64,000 bases of DNA from Eubacteriales bacterium (GTDB lineage Bacteria > Bacillota > Clostridia > Lachnospirales > Lachnospiraceae): NCBI GenBank assembly GCA_030524545.1, contig JAUNGM010000005.1:1-64000 (forward strand), written 5' to 3'. The position numbers and the translations under genes were made by a program. The notes beneath the pieces were generated by a model. That model was not told where the DNA came from and did not search any database. It was given only the letters and a program-made list of their open reading frames with translations. Below are positions 16,886 through 26,800 of the stretch, in pieces (position 1 is the stretch's first letter; each line of letters begins with the position of its first letter).

Positions 16886-18021
16886 AAGCCGGCACCATCC
16901 TTTCTTCTGTTTAAGATTCTCTGGCAAAGATCCGTAAATTTACGAACCAGTCTTGGAATAATCCGGCCTGCAAGCCAAACAGTAAAGACACCGATTATAA
17001 TTCCAAGTGCCATCAGCAGGCAGCCGACTCCAATCGTAAGAATTCCTCCTGCAGGATTTGAAAAACAGATTCCAATGCCTCCTGCAACTGTTCCCACAGC
17101 CCCTGCGATCACGCCTACTGCCGCTGCCCCAAATGCAAAGATCAGCAGAAACGGAAGAAACAGGATCGTAATCACAACACCGAGAATCCCGCCTGCGGCA
17201 CCTGCAATGAATGGTGATGCAAATACCAGAAGGATCAGAAGGAGGATGACTCCCGTATGATTTTTCCGGTTATCTGCATGATAGCCTCGTTCTGCACGGC
17301 TGTTGGCACGTTCGTATCGGTTCCCTGCTCTTCTGTCGGCACGCTCCCGCCGCTCTTCTGCCCTGCTTCTGGCACGGTTAAACTGCTCCTCCGCACGGCC
17401 GCAGGCCTGGTCAAATTGTTCCCCTGCACGGCTAAAGGCTTCATTCATCTGTTCTCCGGCTTTGCTGAACTGCTCTCCTGCACGGCTGCGGGCCTGGTCG
17501 AACTGCTCCCCTGCCTGATTCAATGCCTGGTCAAACTGTTCACCTGCGCGGTTAAAAGCCTGATCCATCTGCTCTCCGGCCCTGCTGAATGCCTGTTCAA
17601 AACGTCCCCTTGCCCTGTCTCTGCCAAATTTGCGCTCCGTTCCACTGTTATTCCCAGCGCCTTCGTATGTCTGATCCCGGCCGGTGCTTTTATCAGATTC
17701 CTTCCTGCCGGATCCGGCACTCCTGCCCGTTCTGGCAAGTGCCGTATATTTGTCCGGCATCTGCCCCGGTTCTCTGGTGCGGGTGTCTTCATAGCCAAGC
17801 TCCGTATACTCTGCGTAACGGTCATTGCTCTCCTTCAGATCGGCTTTGATGATGGCTGCTACCTTCCCGGGACTTCCAAGCTCACGGATCACATCTGCTT
17901 CCTGTTCTTCTCCCGCATCATCAAAATAACTCTCATAATAGTCAAGCGCTTCCTGCCGTTCATCCTCGGAGATGTCAACAAGCAGCCTTTCCAACTGCTG
18001 CATAAACTGCGCTCTGTCCAT
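16882..18021 (-). CDS. HAAS/DUF1700 membrane protein with 11-residue repeats
   Basis: 379 residues. Residues 1-65 are the HAAS domain (FMQQLERLLVD, ERQEALDYYESYFDDA, VIRELGSPGKVAA). A polar linker follows, then residues 141-246 are about ten copies of an 11-residue unit (FDQAFNRAGEQ-like), one shortened, then several hydrophobic membrane helices (about 257-355) and a basic tail. HAAS domains in Firmicutes pair with PadR regulators and are believed to bind them or work downstream. The repeat insert is unusual for the family. The ATG follows GGGAGG and lies three bases after the PadR stop. Confidence 0.88.
   Translation of the reverse strand: MDRAQFMQQLERLLVDISEDERQEALDYYESYFDDAGEEQEADVIRELGSPGKVAAIIKADLKESNDRYAEYTELGYEDTRTREPGQMPDKYTALARTGRSAGSGRKESDKSTGRDQTYEGAGNNSGTERKFGRDRARGRFEQAFSRAGEQMDQAFNRAGEQFDQALNQAGEQFDQARSRAGEQFSKAGEQMNEAFSRAGEQFDQACGRAEEQFNRARSRAEERRERADRRAGNRYERANSRAERGYHADNRKNHTGVILLLILLVFASPFIAGAAGGILGVVITILFLPFLLIFAFGAAAVGVIAGAVGTVAGGIGICFSNPAGGILTIGVGCLLMALGIIIGVFTVWLAGRIIPRLVRKFTDLCQRILNRRKDGAGL
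17284..17601. repeat. 33-bp coding repeats (hendecads) in HAAS protein
   Basis: About ten 33-bp units coding for an 11-residue unit with Phe/Met/Tyr, Gln/Glu, Ala, Arg, Ala, Gly/Glu, Glu, Gln at fixed places. One unit has only seven residues (FSKAGEQ). The 11-residue spacing equals three helical turns, as in synuclein-like or LEA-like amphipathic helices. Confidence 0.85.
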
Positions 18022-18024
18022 ATT

Positions 18025-18342
18025 CTATATTCCTCCCTCGAACATCTTCGTAATCTTAGATGAATAGTTTTTCCATTCTATTTTATATAGGTTGAGCTGC
18101 GCGGCTCCTTTTTCTGTCAGCTTGTAGTAGCGGCGGTTTCTTCCGGCATGGGCCATGTCGTAGGTCTCCAGACAGTCATCTTTCTGCAGACGGCGCAGCA
18201 CCGGATACAGGGTGGATTCGGATACCTCCAGAACACTTCGTACATCCTGGGTAATCTTGTAACCGTAGGTACCTTCCTGCTCTTTGGAGACTACCGCTAG
18301 GACGATTGCGTCCAGAAGGGCGGCTCCTGTGTTGAATATCAT
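18025..18342 (-). CDS. PadR-family transcriptional regulator
   Basis: 105 residues, the short PadR class. Winged helix: GYKITQDVRSVLEVSESTLYPVLRRLQKD with the hallmark STLYPVLRRL, then a wing RNRRYYKLTEKG and a C-terminal dimer helix. It usually represses its own operon. Here it is the first gene before the HAAS and DUF4097 genes, and a large perfect palindrome covers its promoter. AAGGAAGTG precedes the start. Confidence 0.95.
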   Translation of the reverse strand: MIFNTGAALLDAIVLAVVSKEQEGTYGYKITQDVRSVLEVSESTLYPVLRRLQKDDCLETYDMAHAGRNRRYYKLTEKGAAQLNLYKIEWKNYSSKITKMFEGGI

Positions 18343-18404
18343 GGAATCACTTCCTTTTTTATTTTATTTATATTATTGTATGAGACAACAATATTGTTTT
18401 GTTG

Positions 18405-18439
18405 ATGATATTATATATTGTATAATATCATTTTGTCAA
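18405..18439 (-). promoter_or_regulatory. Promoter and probable PadR operator
   Basis: TTGACA (18434-18439) and TATAAT (18410-18415) with an 18-base spacer on the minus strand. A perfect palindrome, 11-bp arms (ATGATATTATA and its complement) around five bases, spans 18405-18431 and covers the spacer and -10. A second perfect 12-bp palindrome AACAATATTGTT lies downstream at 18387-18398. Binding of PadR here would block RNA polymerase. Confidence 0.82.
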
Positions 18440-18617
18440 TAGTATTTTTTGATATTATTTTATGAATTATAATGGATGGTGGAATGTGACGCAACCGGTA
18501 CATAAAATACTGGTGGCCGCAGGTGGGGAGAATGCATGCGAAAAGTTATCGGTTAAGATGGTGTTGGGATATTGCGATCATATATAGATAAAATAATAAA
18601 GAGATGGAGATGAAAAA

Positions 18618-20018
18618 ATGGATAGGGAATTAAAGCTGCCGGCGGCGTTTCTGGAAAGGATGAAGGGGATGCTTGGGGCGGAGTTTGAGGAATTTATTGA
18701 AAGTTATGAGAGGAAACGGACGTTTGGGCTTCGGGTGAATACGGCGAAGATTTCCTGTGAAGAGTTTGAACGGATTGTGCCATTTGAGGTACAGAAGATT
18801 CCGTGGGTGGAGAACGGGTATTTTTATGGGGAAGAAAGCAGGCCTGCACGGTGTCCTCTTTATCAGGCCGGGCTTTATTATCTGCAGGAGCCAAGTGCCA
18901 TGACTCCTGCTTCCAGAATTCCTGTGGAGCCGGGAGAATTTGTATTGGATTTGTGTGCTGCCCCGGGAGGGAAGGCTACTGCATTGGGGGCTGCTCTTTT
19001 GGGGAAAGGACTTTTGGTGGCAAATGATATCAGCACCTCCAGGTCAAGGGCGCTTCTGCGTAATCTGGAATTGTTTGGAGTTTCGAATAGTTTTGTAGCA
19101 AACGAGACACCCGGAAAGCTTGTAAAGGCTTTTCCGGAATTTTTTCATAAGATCGTTCTGGATGCGCCCTGCTCCGGGGAAGGGATGTTTCGTAAGGAGG
19201 AGGCTCTGGCAAGGGACTGGACACCGGAAAAGTCCGCAGAGTTGGCAAGGGTTCAGAGAGAACTGATCATGCAGGCTGTGGATATGCTGCGGCCCGGCGG
19301 ACTTTTGCTGTACTCTACCTGTACGTTCGCGCCTGAAGAGGATGAAGGGACGATTTCTTACCTTTTGGGACAGCATCCGGATATGGAACTTGTGGATATG
19401 CCAGGATATAAAGGCTTTTCTCAAGGGGTTCCTTCATGGGGAAACGGGGATGAACGGCTGAAAAAATGTATCCGCCTCTTTCCTCATAAAATGAACGGGG
19501 AAGGGCATTTTCTTGCGCTTCTGAAAAAGCCCGGCGATGCCCTTGACCCGTCCCCTGCTGTACAGGTACGGCCGGATAAAAACACAAGAAAGTGGGTTGA
19601 AGAATTCTTTCAGGAAATCGGCCTGAAATCTTTTCAGGGTGAAACTTTTGACTGGAACCGGATGGAGACGCGCGGGGATAAGGTTTATTATCTCCCTCCT
19701 GCGGGCGGGAATTTCCGGGGACTGACCTTTCTGAGAAACGGCCTGTATCTGGGGGATCTGAAAAAGAATCGCTTTGAGCCAAGCCAGCCTTTTGCCCTGG
19801 CTCTCCATAAAGGAGACGCAGAGGCAGTCATTTCCCTGCAGGTCACTGATGAGAGACTGACCCGTTATCTGAAAGGAGAAACACTTCTGATAGAGCCGGA
19901 AGAAGCTTCTCACAAAAAAGGATGGCATCTTCTCTGTGCAGAAGGCTATCCCATCGGCTTCGGCAAGCTGGTGAATCAGACGCTGAAAAATAAATATCCG
20001 GCAGGCTGGAGAGTTTAA
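18618..20018 (+). CDS. rsmF: RsmF-like rRNA m5C methyltransferase (NOL1/NOP2/Sun family)
   Basis: 466 residues. SAM-binding motif DLCAAPGGKA (111-120), the DAPCSGEGMF motif with Cys185 and YSTCTF with catalytic Cys235 identify an RNA cytosine-5 methyltransferase; the C-terminal 150 residues match the RsmF/YebU-type extension. The target is probably 16S rRNA, but the exact position is not inferable. The upstream 275 bases are shared with the divergent padR gene; I see no strong plus-strand promoter, only AT-rich stretches near 18570-18600. The ATG follows GGAGATGA. It converges on addA with a shared terminator between them. Confidence 0.9.
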   Translation: MDRELKLPAAFLERMKGMLGAEFEEFIESYERKRTFGLRVNTAKISCEEFERIVPFEVQKIPWVENGYFYGEESRPARCPLYQAGLYYLQEPSAMTPASRIPVEPGEFVLDLCAAPGGKATALGAALLGKGLLVANDISTSRSRALLRNLELFGVSNSFVANETPGKLVKAFPEFFHKIVLDAPCSGEGMFRKEEALARDWTPEKSAELARVQRELIMQAVDMLRPGGLLLYSTCTFAPEEDEGTISYLLGQHPDMELVDMPGYKGFSQGVPSWGNGDERLKKCIRLFPHKMNGEGHFLALLKKPGDALDPSPAVQVRPDKNTRKWVEEFFQEIGLKSFQGETFDWNRMETRGDKVYYLPPAGGNFRGLTFLRNGLYLGDLKKNRFEPSQPFALALHKGDAEAVISLQVTDERLTRYLKGETLLIEPEEASHKKGWHLLCAEGYPIGFGKLVNQTLKNKYPAGWRV

Positions 20019-20031
20019 CTCTTAATCATAT

Positions 20032-20087
20032 AAAAAGCACCTGTACTGTATTCTGTTCGTTCAGAGACACGGCACAGGTGTTTTTTT
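20032..20087. terminator. Bidirectional terminator between rsmF and addA
   Basis: CACCTGT (20038-20044) pairs with ACAGGTG (20074-20080); seven Ts follow on the plus strand and CTTTTTA on the minus strand. It serves the converging rsmF and addA genes. Confidence 0.8.
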
Positions 20088-20147
20088 CATCAGAAAATTA
20101 CTTCTTATGGTTCTGCACAGGAATGTATTCCTATGAATCTTAATCGT

Positions 20148-23100
20148 CTACAGCAGAATTTCCTTGTGCAAAGTGAAGGAATAAATGTAAATCTCCTTTA
20201 CTTTCTTATTCAGCATACGTTCCAGTGCTTTGGCGTAATCTTCCAACTGGATGTGGTACAGGTCGATCAGTTTCTGTTCCTCGCCGGGCCGGACTTTGTC
20301 TGTTTTATAATCCACCAGGACGATTTCCTCTCCTTCCAGGAAATAGGCATCTATGATTCCCTGCACCAGTACCGCTTCTTTTTCCGGCCAGGCAGGATTC
20401 AGTTCGGATGCACCTATGGAAATGACAAAAGGCTGCTCCCTGTAAAGGCGGCCGCAAAGCGTTGCCTGCTGCATCCGCTTTCCAAGGGAGGAAACAGCAA
20501 AATCCAGGATATCCTTTTCGGCAATGCATTCCGCTTCCGCAGCTTCCATCTTCTGCCGGCCCAGAAGGAAATCAATCTGGATGCGGATTGCTTCTTCCGA
20601 ATCCACATGGGCATAATCCAGGCATTCCATCAGACGGTGGTATGCCGTTCCTCTGGCAGCACCTACGTACTCCTCTTCCCTGTCCTCTGCAAATCTCGGA
20701 ATCAGCGGGATGATATCCGGCTCAAAGAATATGCTCTCTTCTTTATCATAGTCTCCCGCATAACTTCTTTTCTTCAGCTCCGAGACACTGACTTTTACCG
20801 GAAGTTCCTTCAGATAGCCATAGGGATACTGATAACTGAAGCGTTCCTCAAGAATCTTCCTGGTCTGTTCATCATAGGTCTGCTCCGGGTTCCAATCCTT
20901 CAGAAACTCCTCCTGCATCTGGCTGCCGGCCTGATACAGGACTTCCTCCCTGGTCAGATCCAAAGCGGTAATCTTTCTGAAGCAGAATTCCGCCTCTTCT
21001 TTGCTGTTCATCCTGTGGCTGCCGGGAATCAAACCGTATTCCTTGTAAAATTCGTCCATACAGGCATGTCCTGCAAGGGCAGGCAATACATAGTCCCAGT
21101 AGCTTCTTGCCTTCATGCGCATTCCAATAGGAAGAAGCCATTCTTCTCTGTCCTTATATCTGGACAGTGACAGTATCAGCTTATCCAGCTTGCCGGCAGT
21201 TCCGGTGAGGATCAGTTTCTCTTTTGCCCTGGTGAGAGCTACATATAATACACGCAATTCCTCTCCAAGGCTTTCTTTTTGAAGTTCCCTGCGGATGATC
21301 TGTTTATGGAGGGTCGGAACGACCACTCGCTTCTCCGGGAAAATTGCATCCGCACCAAATCCCATTTCCGGATGAATCAGAAGTCTGGCGTTCATGTCCC
21401 GGAAATTGAACTGTTTTCCCATACCTGCCGCAAATACAATCGGAAATTCCAGCCCCTTGCTCTTATGGATGGTCATGATCTGAACGGAAGATGCCCCTCC
21501 TCCGGACAGGTTCACTTCGCCAAAATCCACCTCATACTTCTGCAGGCTCTCAATATAACGGATAAAATTAAACAGGCCGCGGTAGCTGGTTTTTTCATAG
21601 TCCGTGGCTTTTTCCACCAGCATCTGAAGATTTGCGCTTCTCTGTTCTCCGCCCGGAAGCGCTCTCGCATAATCTCCGTAGCCCGTAGCCTTCAGGACAG
21701 ACAGAATCAACTGATGGATGGGCGTATAGGAAGCCATATCCCGGATTTTTTCCAAAAGAGCCAGAAAATCCCTCAGTTTTTCTTTGAGGGCTTCTTTCTC
21801 CTTGTCCGGGAACAGCAGCATCTGGCCATCTTCCACATAGCGGCAGACACTCTCATAAAGCATTCCTCCCGGACAGTCGCAGCGGAGCATGGCAAGCTCC
21901 TGAGAGGTGCAGTGTACGATCGGGGAGCGGAGCACACCTGCCAGAGGGATATCCTGCAGGGGATTGTCCGCAATGCGCAGGAAATTCAGGACAGTCACCA
22001 CTTCCAGCGCGGAAAAATAACCTGTCTTCGATGCCGTATAAGCCGGGATTCCCTGGGAGGCAAGCACTTCTGTAAATGTCTCCGCCCATCCTGATGCTGT
22101 CCGAAGCAAAATAGCAATATCGCCGTACTCCGCAGGCCGGTATTCCCCGGTTTCCCGGTCAAGAACCTTTTCCTTTCCCAAAATTTTCCGAATCGACTGG
22201 GCGATGGCAAGCGCTTCCAGCTCCTGGGCGCTCTGCCCGGAATTTTCCTCCGCAAGCTCCTCCCCGTCCTTTTCCACCAGCAGAACCTCTGTCTTTACAA
22301 AGGCTTCCTCGTGTCCTTCCGGGAAAGAAGCCCCGGGATACAGGGCAGCCGCATCGTCATAGGCGATTCCCCCAAGGTCCTCCCCCATGATCCGGCGGAA
22401 AAGATAATTGACACTATGAAGCACCTCTGCACGGCTCCGGAAATTTTTATGGAGGTCGATTCTCTGTTCCGGCCCGTCGGTCAGGGTATAACGTTTGTAT
22501 TTATCCATAAACAGCTCCGGCCTTGCCAGACGGAAGCGGTAAATACTCTGCTTAACATCTCCTACCATGAAGATATTTTTCCTGTTCTTCGCCCAGCCGG
22601 AGACGCAGTTGGTCAAAAGCTCCTGTACCAGGTTGCTGTCCTGATATTCGTCCACCAGAACTTCTTCGTATTTTTCCGAAAGCTCCCTGGCCGCCTGGGT
22701 CATTGTCACCCCGTTTTCCGTCTTTTGTATCAGGATTTCCAGCGCGAAATGCTCCATATCCGTAAAATCCAGCACATTCTTTTCCCGTTTCTTTTCCCCA
22801 AAGCGTTCTTTGAATGCAAGTGCCAGCTCCACAAGAGTCTCCATCGGCTCCCTGCAGCTTTTCAGCAAAAGGGCCAGGTTCTCTTCTTTCCATGCAAAAT
22901 AACGGGCACCCAGTTCTTTCAGGATTTCTTTTTCCTCTTCGCGAAGGGACTTTACCTGTTCTTTCAGATGGTCATCCACTCCCTCGGCCTTTTTGGCGGA
23001 AAGCCGGGCAAAAGACGGCTTACGCAGGCAATCGGCAATGGCATCGTAATCTTCCTCTGCTGCAAAACCTTTCAGCTTTTTGATCAGGAGAAGGTCACTG

Positions 23101-23855
23101 TCCAGCGCCTCCTCATATAAATACGGGCCGCCTTCTTCAAGACAGAGGGCTTTCGCCTCCCCGGCGATGCTTTCCGCCTCATTCAGTTCCTCTATGCAGG
23201 CCTCCCACAGCAGTTTCATCCATTTTGCATCTTTCAGCTCTTCCTCATTTTCCATCCGGTAAATATCCAGGCACTCCTGCAGCCATTCCTCCGGATAAGG
23301 ATGGCTCATGGCTGCTTCATAAACATCCAGGATCAGATCCTTGATGCCCTCATCTGTTTTTCCGGATGCATAGCATTCCACAAAGTCCTCAAACTTCTTA
23401 TCTTCGGAAGCATACCGGTCTTCTATGAGATTCTTCAGCACATCTTCCCGCAGAAGCTTCAGCTCCCCCTCATCTGCAGTCCGGTATCCCGGATCCAGGC
23501 CGATGAGATGGAAATAATTTCGGATCACATAGGCGCAGAAACCGTCAATGGTAGTGATCTGCGCCGTATGGATCAGCGTCATCTGCCTCTGCAGATGTTC
23601 ATTATCCGGGTCTTCATACAGGGCCTGTTCCAGTGCACGGGAGATTCGTTCCCGCATTTCTCCGGCTGCTGCTCTTGTAAAAGTCATGATCAGCATACGG
23701 TCAATGTCTATCGGATTCGTACGGTCCATGATTCTTCCCAAAATACGCTGAACCAATACTGCCGTTTTTCCGGAACCTGCGGCAGCACTTACCAGGATAT
23801 TCCTGTCACGCAGGGAAATGACTTTCTGCTGCTCCTCTGTCCACTTCACACCCAC
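20148..23855 (-). CDS. addA: ATP-dependent helicase/nuclease subunit A
   Basis: About 1235 residues from the GTG at 23855, chosen because AGGAGG sits nine bases upstream and the family begins near WTEEQ; an ATG 14 codons upstream lies inside addB. UvrD-like helicase with Walker A SAAAGSGKTAVL near residue 25, DEYQDSN (motif II), QSIYRFRLARP and LYVALTRAKEKL (motif VI), and a C-terminal RecB-type nuclease with LVDYKTDK. With AddB it resects double-strand breaks until a Chi site and loads RecA. It starts one base after the addB stop, so the two are tightly coupled. Confidence 0.96.
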   Translation of the reverse strand: MGVKWTEEQQKVISLRDRNILVSAAAGSGKTAVLVQRILGRIMDRTNPIDIDRMLIMTFTRAAAGEMRERISRALEQALYEDPDNEHLQRQMTLIHTAQITTIDGFCAYVIRNYFHLIGLDPGYRTADEGELKLLREDVLKNLIEDRYASEDKKFEDFVECYASGKTDEGIKDLILDVYEAAMSHPYPEEWLQECLDIYRMENEEELKDAKWMKLLWEACIEELNEAESIAGEAKALCLEEGGPYLYEEALDSDLLLIKKLKGFAAEEDYDAIADCLRKPSFARLSAKKAEGVDDHLKEQVKSLREEEKEILKELGARYFAWKEENLALLLKSCREPMETLVELALAFKERFGEKKREKNVLDFTDMEHFALEILIQKTENGVTMTQAARELSEKYEEVLVDEYQDSNLVQELLTNCVSGWAKNRKNIFMVGDVKQSIYRFRLARPELFMDKYKRYTLTDGPEQRIDLHKNFRSRAEVLHSVNYLFRRIMGEDLGGIAYDDAAALYPGASFPEGHEEAFVKTEVLLVEKDGEELAEENSGQSAQELEALAIAQSIRKILGKEKVLDRETGEYRPAEYGDIAILLRTASGWAETFTEVLASQGIPAYTASKTGYFSALEVVTVLNFLRIADNPLQDIPLAGVLRSPIVHCTSQELAMLRCDCPGGMLYESVCRYVEDGQMLLFPDKEKEALKEKLRDFLALLEKIRDMASYTPIHQLILSVLKATGYGDYARALPGGEQRSANLQMLVEKATDYEKTSYRGLFNFIRYIESLQKYEVDFGEVNLSGGGASSVQIMTIHKSKGLEFPIVFAAGMGKQFNFRDMNARLLIHPEMGFGADAIFPEKRVVVPTLHKQIIRRELQKESLGEELRVLYVALTRAKEKLILTGTAGKLDKLILSLSRYKDREEWLLPIGMRMKARSYWDYVLPALAGHACMDEFYKEYGLIPGSHRMNSKEEAEFCFRKITALDLTREEVLYQAGSQMQEEFLKDWNPEQTYDEQTRKILEERFSYQYPYGYLKELPVKVSVSELKKRSYAGDYDKEESIFFEPDIIPLIPRFAEDREEEYVGAARGTAYHRLMECLDYAHVDSEEAIRIQIDFLLGRQKMEAAEAECIAEKDILDFAVSSLGKRMQQATLCGRLYREQPFVISIGASELNPAWPEKEAVLVQGIIDAYFLEGEEIVLVDYKTDKVRPGEEQKLIDLYHIQLEDYAKALERMLNKKVKEIYIYSFTLHKEILL

Positions 23856-23856
23856 T

Positions 23857-26800
23857 TCACTGCACCTCCTCTGCAAATGCCTTCCACAGCTCCTCATCGG
23901 AAAAGTTCTTCAGCCTTCTGTATTCATAACCGGGCATCTTTTTGTCAAAGCCGCATACGTTCTGGTAAGGACAATACGTACAGGCATTTCTTCTGCCGAG
24001 CTCGTAAGGGGACACCTCCGCTTCTCCTGCCAGGATTGCTTCCTGGATTCCTGCGATTTTTTTCTTTACATAGCGGTTCAGAATGGCAAACTGCTCTCTG
24101 CTGGCCACAGATGCTGTCTTTCGGAAGCTGCCGTCCTTATTAAATGCCACCGGTATGGAAGAAAGACTTCTGTCCATCCGGACAGCCACCTCCCGGTCTG
24201 CCTGCACAAGCCCGTTCATCTTCAGCTCTTTCAGGATCTTACCAGTTACCTGTTCCACGTCTGCTTCGATCGTTTCCTGAATCATGGGATCTTTTACATT
24301 GTAATAAAAAATTCCGGCAGGCTCCACCTCTTTTCCCGGGTATTTCTTCTTTTCCACCTGGACTGCAGCATCCAGATAGATCATCAATTGGAGCTGCAGT
24401 CCATGGTAAAGGGCTACCAGGTCAAAGGAGGTGTTTCCTGTTTTATAATCAATCACCTTTACAAGGATCTTATCGTCCTCCTCCAAAACATCCACACGGT
24501 CAATCCGGCCGCCTCCGAAAGAAACCTCAAATCCCTCCGGCTGGAAATCCCCCTGCTTTAGCTGCTCCTGAAGCGCCCAGACAGTTCTGTGCAGGATCCT
24601 TCTGGTACGTTCGATCATGTAGGTATTGCGGGCGCTGCTCTGCAGGATGGTATTTCCGTAATCCGGAGCAATCCGGTTCAGGCATTCATCAGCCAGACGG
24701 TTCCGATCCTCCTCTCCGATCGTCCTCCAATCCAGTCCGTTTTTGCGGACTTCCACAGCAAAATCTTCCAGGGAACGATGGATGATATTCCCCATGTCCA
24801 TAGCACGGAATTCATATTCCGCACGCTCTGTGACCTGCAGGCCATAGCGCAGGAAATGGGCAAAGGCACAGGCGGCAAACCGTTCCAGCCTTGTGGCGCT
24901 GTGCGGAGAAACCTCCCCATAAAGAACCTTTGCCACACTCTTGCTGATGCAGTCCGCAGGTTTTCTGTAAAAAGCCGCATCTGTCAGGCTGCGAACCACA
25001 GGTCTATATTCCGGACTCCGAAGATACCAGCTATACAACTCCCGAAAGACAGGATCCTCTCTGCTTCCCTCAGTCAGCCCTTCCAGAAAATAATCCAGGC
25101 TTGTTCCCGGAGTCTCCAGATAATCCAGAGGATTGTCCTGGTCTTCCGCCTGAACGACAGACAAAGACGGGTACAGATTTCGAACAGACCCAATCAGATA
25201 GGCCGGGCCTGCGGCTTCCCCCTTGCCGTTGGAACGGCTGTAGGACAGACAGAGATACTCACTTGGTTTGGTAAGATTTAGATACAGATAAAAACGCTGG
25301 ATGTTCATCTGTTCTCGGGGACTTGGAGCCAGCTCTACCCCCTGCTCCGTAAAAAAATCCCGGTCCATCTCCGTCAAAATTCCTCCTGCATCTGTGTTTT
25401 TGGGGATGCTTCCTTCGTTTACCCCAATAAAGAATAAGGCTTTGATGTCTTTTAACCGGGTCCGCTCCATATCTCCGATCACAACCTGATCCATGCTCGG
25501 CGGAATCAGGGCGACCTTGGCTTCCGAAAGCCCTGTCTCCAAAAGCTGCTGGAATTCCTGGCGGGTAACGGTTTCTTCTCCAAGGATTTCCACCATCTTG
25601 TCCAGAAGGTTCATAATGATGCCGTAGATCTGCGCATACTCTTTTTCCATGGCCTTATCTCCTGCCCCGGCAAAGAGCCGCTCCTGTCTTTTCAGTTTTT
25701 CCTGGATGCCGCATTTTACAATAAATTCATAAAGGCACCGGCAATATTCCCGGATGGTCTTCTTTTCTCCCCCAAAGCCCTCCGCAAGCTCCTGCACCTC
25801 TTCCGTAAAACGCCCGCGGATCTCGTTGATTTCCTGAATCGCTTCCGGTGCCATTCCCTGATAAATCCGCACCCACTTTTCCGACCAGCGGCGGTATCCG
25901 CGGATTCCCAGAGCAATGACGTAGTTTTCCAGGCGGTCTGCTTCATCCCGCCTGATATCGGACATTCCGCAGCGAAGATACCGGAATACACTTTCATAAG
26001 GGAACCCCTTCACCACCATTTCCAGTGCTGCACGGAGGTATTCTACAAAGGGGTTCATAAGTACCGTATGCTTTTCATCCAGAAAATAAGGAATCCCTGC
26101 TTCTTCAAACACCTGACCTGCAAGGCTTGCATATTCCTCCAGATTACCGGTGATCACTGCAACCTCTCCGTAACGGTACCCGCGCTCCCGCACCAGCCTG
26201 ACAATTCGTCTGGCTGTTTCCTCCATTTCCTTTAACGGATTTTTAGCAGAAAAGAGACAAATTTCATCCTGTTCTTTCTCATAGGAGGCTTTTCGGTAGC
26301 GGAACAGATGCTGTTCCATAAAGCCAAGGGCAGGGGAATGGGCAAACCGTGAATTCTCTCCTCTTGAGATCAGGATCGGTTCCTCTACATCACGGGTCAG
26401 TTCTGCAAGTGTATGGATCATTTTGCGGCTCATATAAAAAAGCTGGTGAGGTTTGCCGACGGCAAAGGGATTTTCACGCTCATCCAGGGTGACGGTTACG
26501 TATACTTTTTTGCAGATGGCCAGCAATTCCCGGATTACCTTGTTCTGGATGGGAGTAAATCCGGTGAAACCATCCAGAAGCAGAACGCTGTCTTTGATTT
26601 TTGAGGACAGGGGCAGGACATTCAGGAGAACATCCAGGACCTCCTCTCCTGTCATATAATGGCCCTCCAGATAGTCCCGGAATGCCTGATAGAGGGTTCC
26701 TACGTCTCTCAATTTCATCCGGAGCAGTTTTCTGTCCTCTGTTTGGGACAGCATTTTGTCAAGCTCTTCCTCCCGGACATCATACTGCATAAATTCGGAG

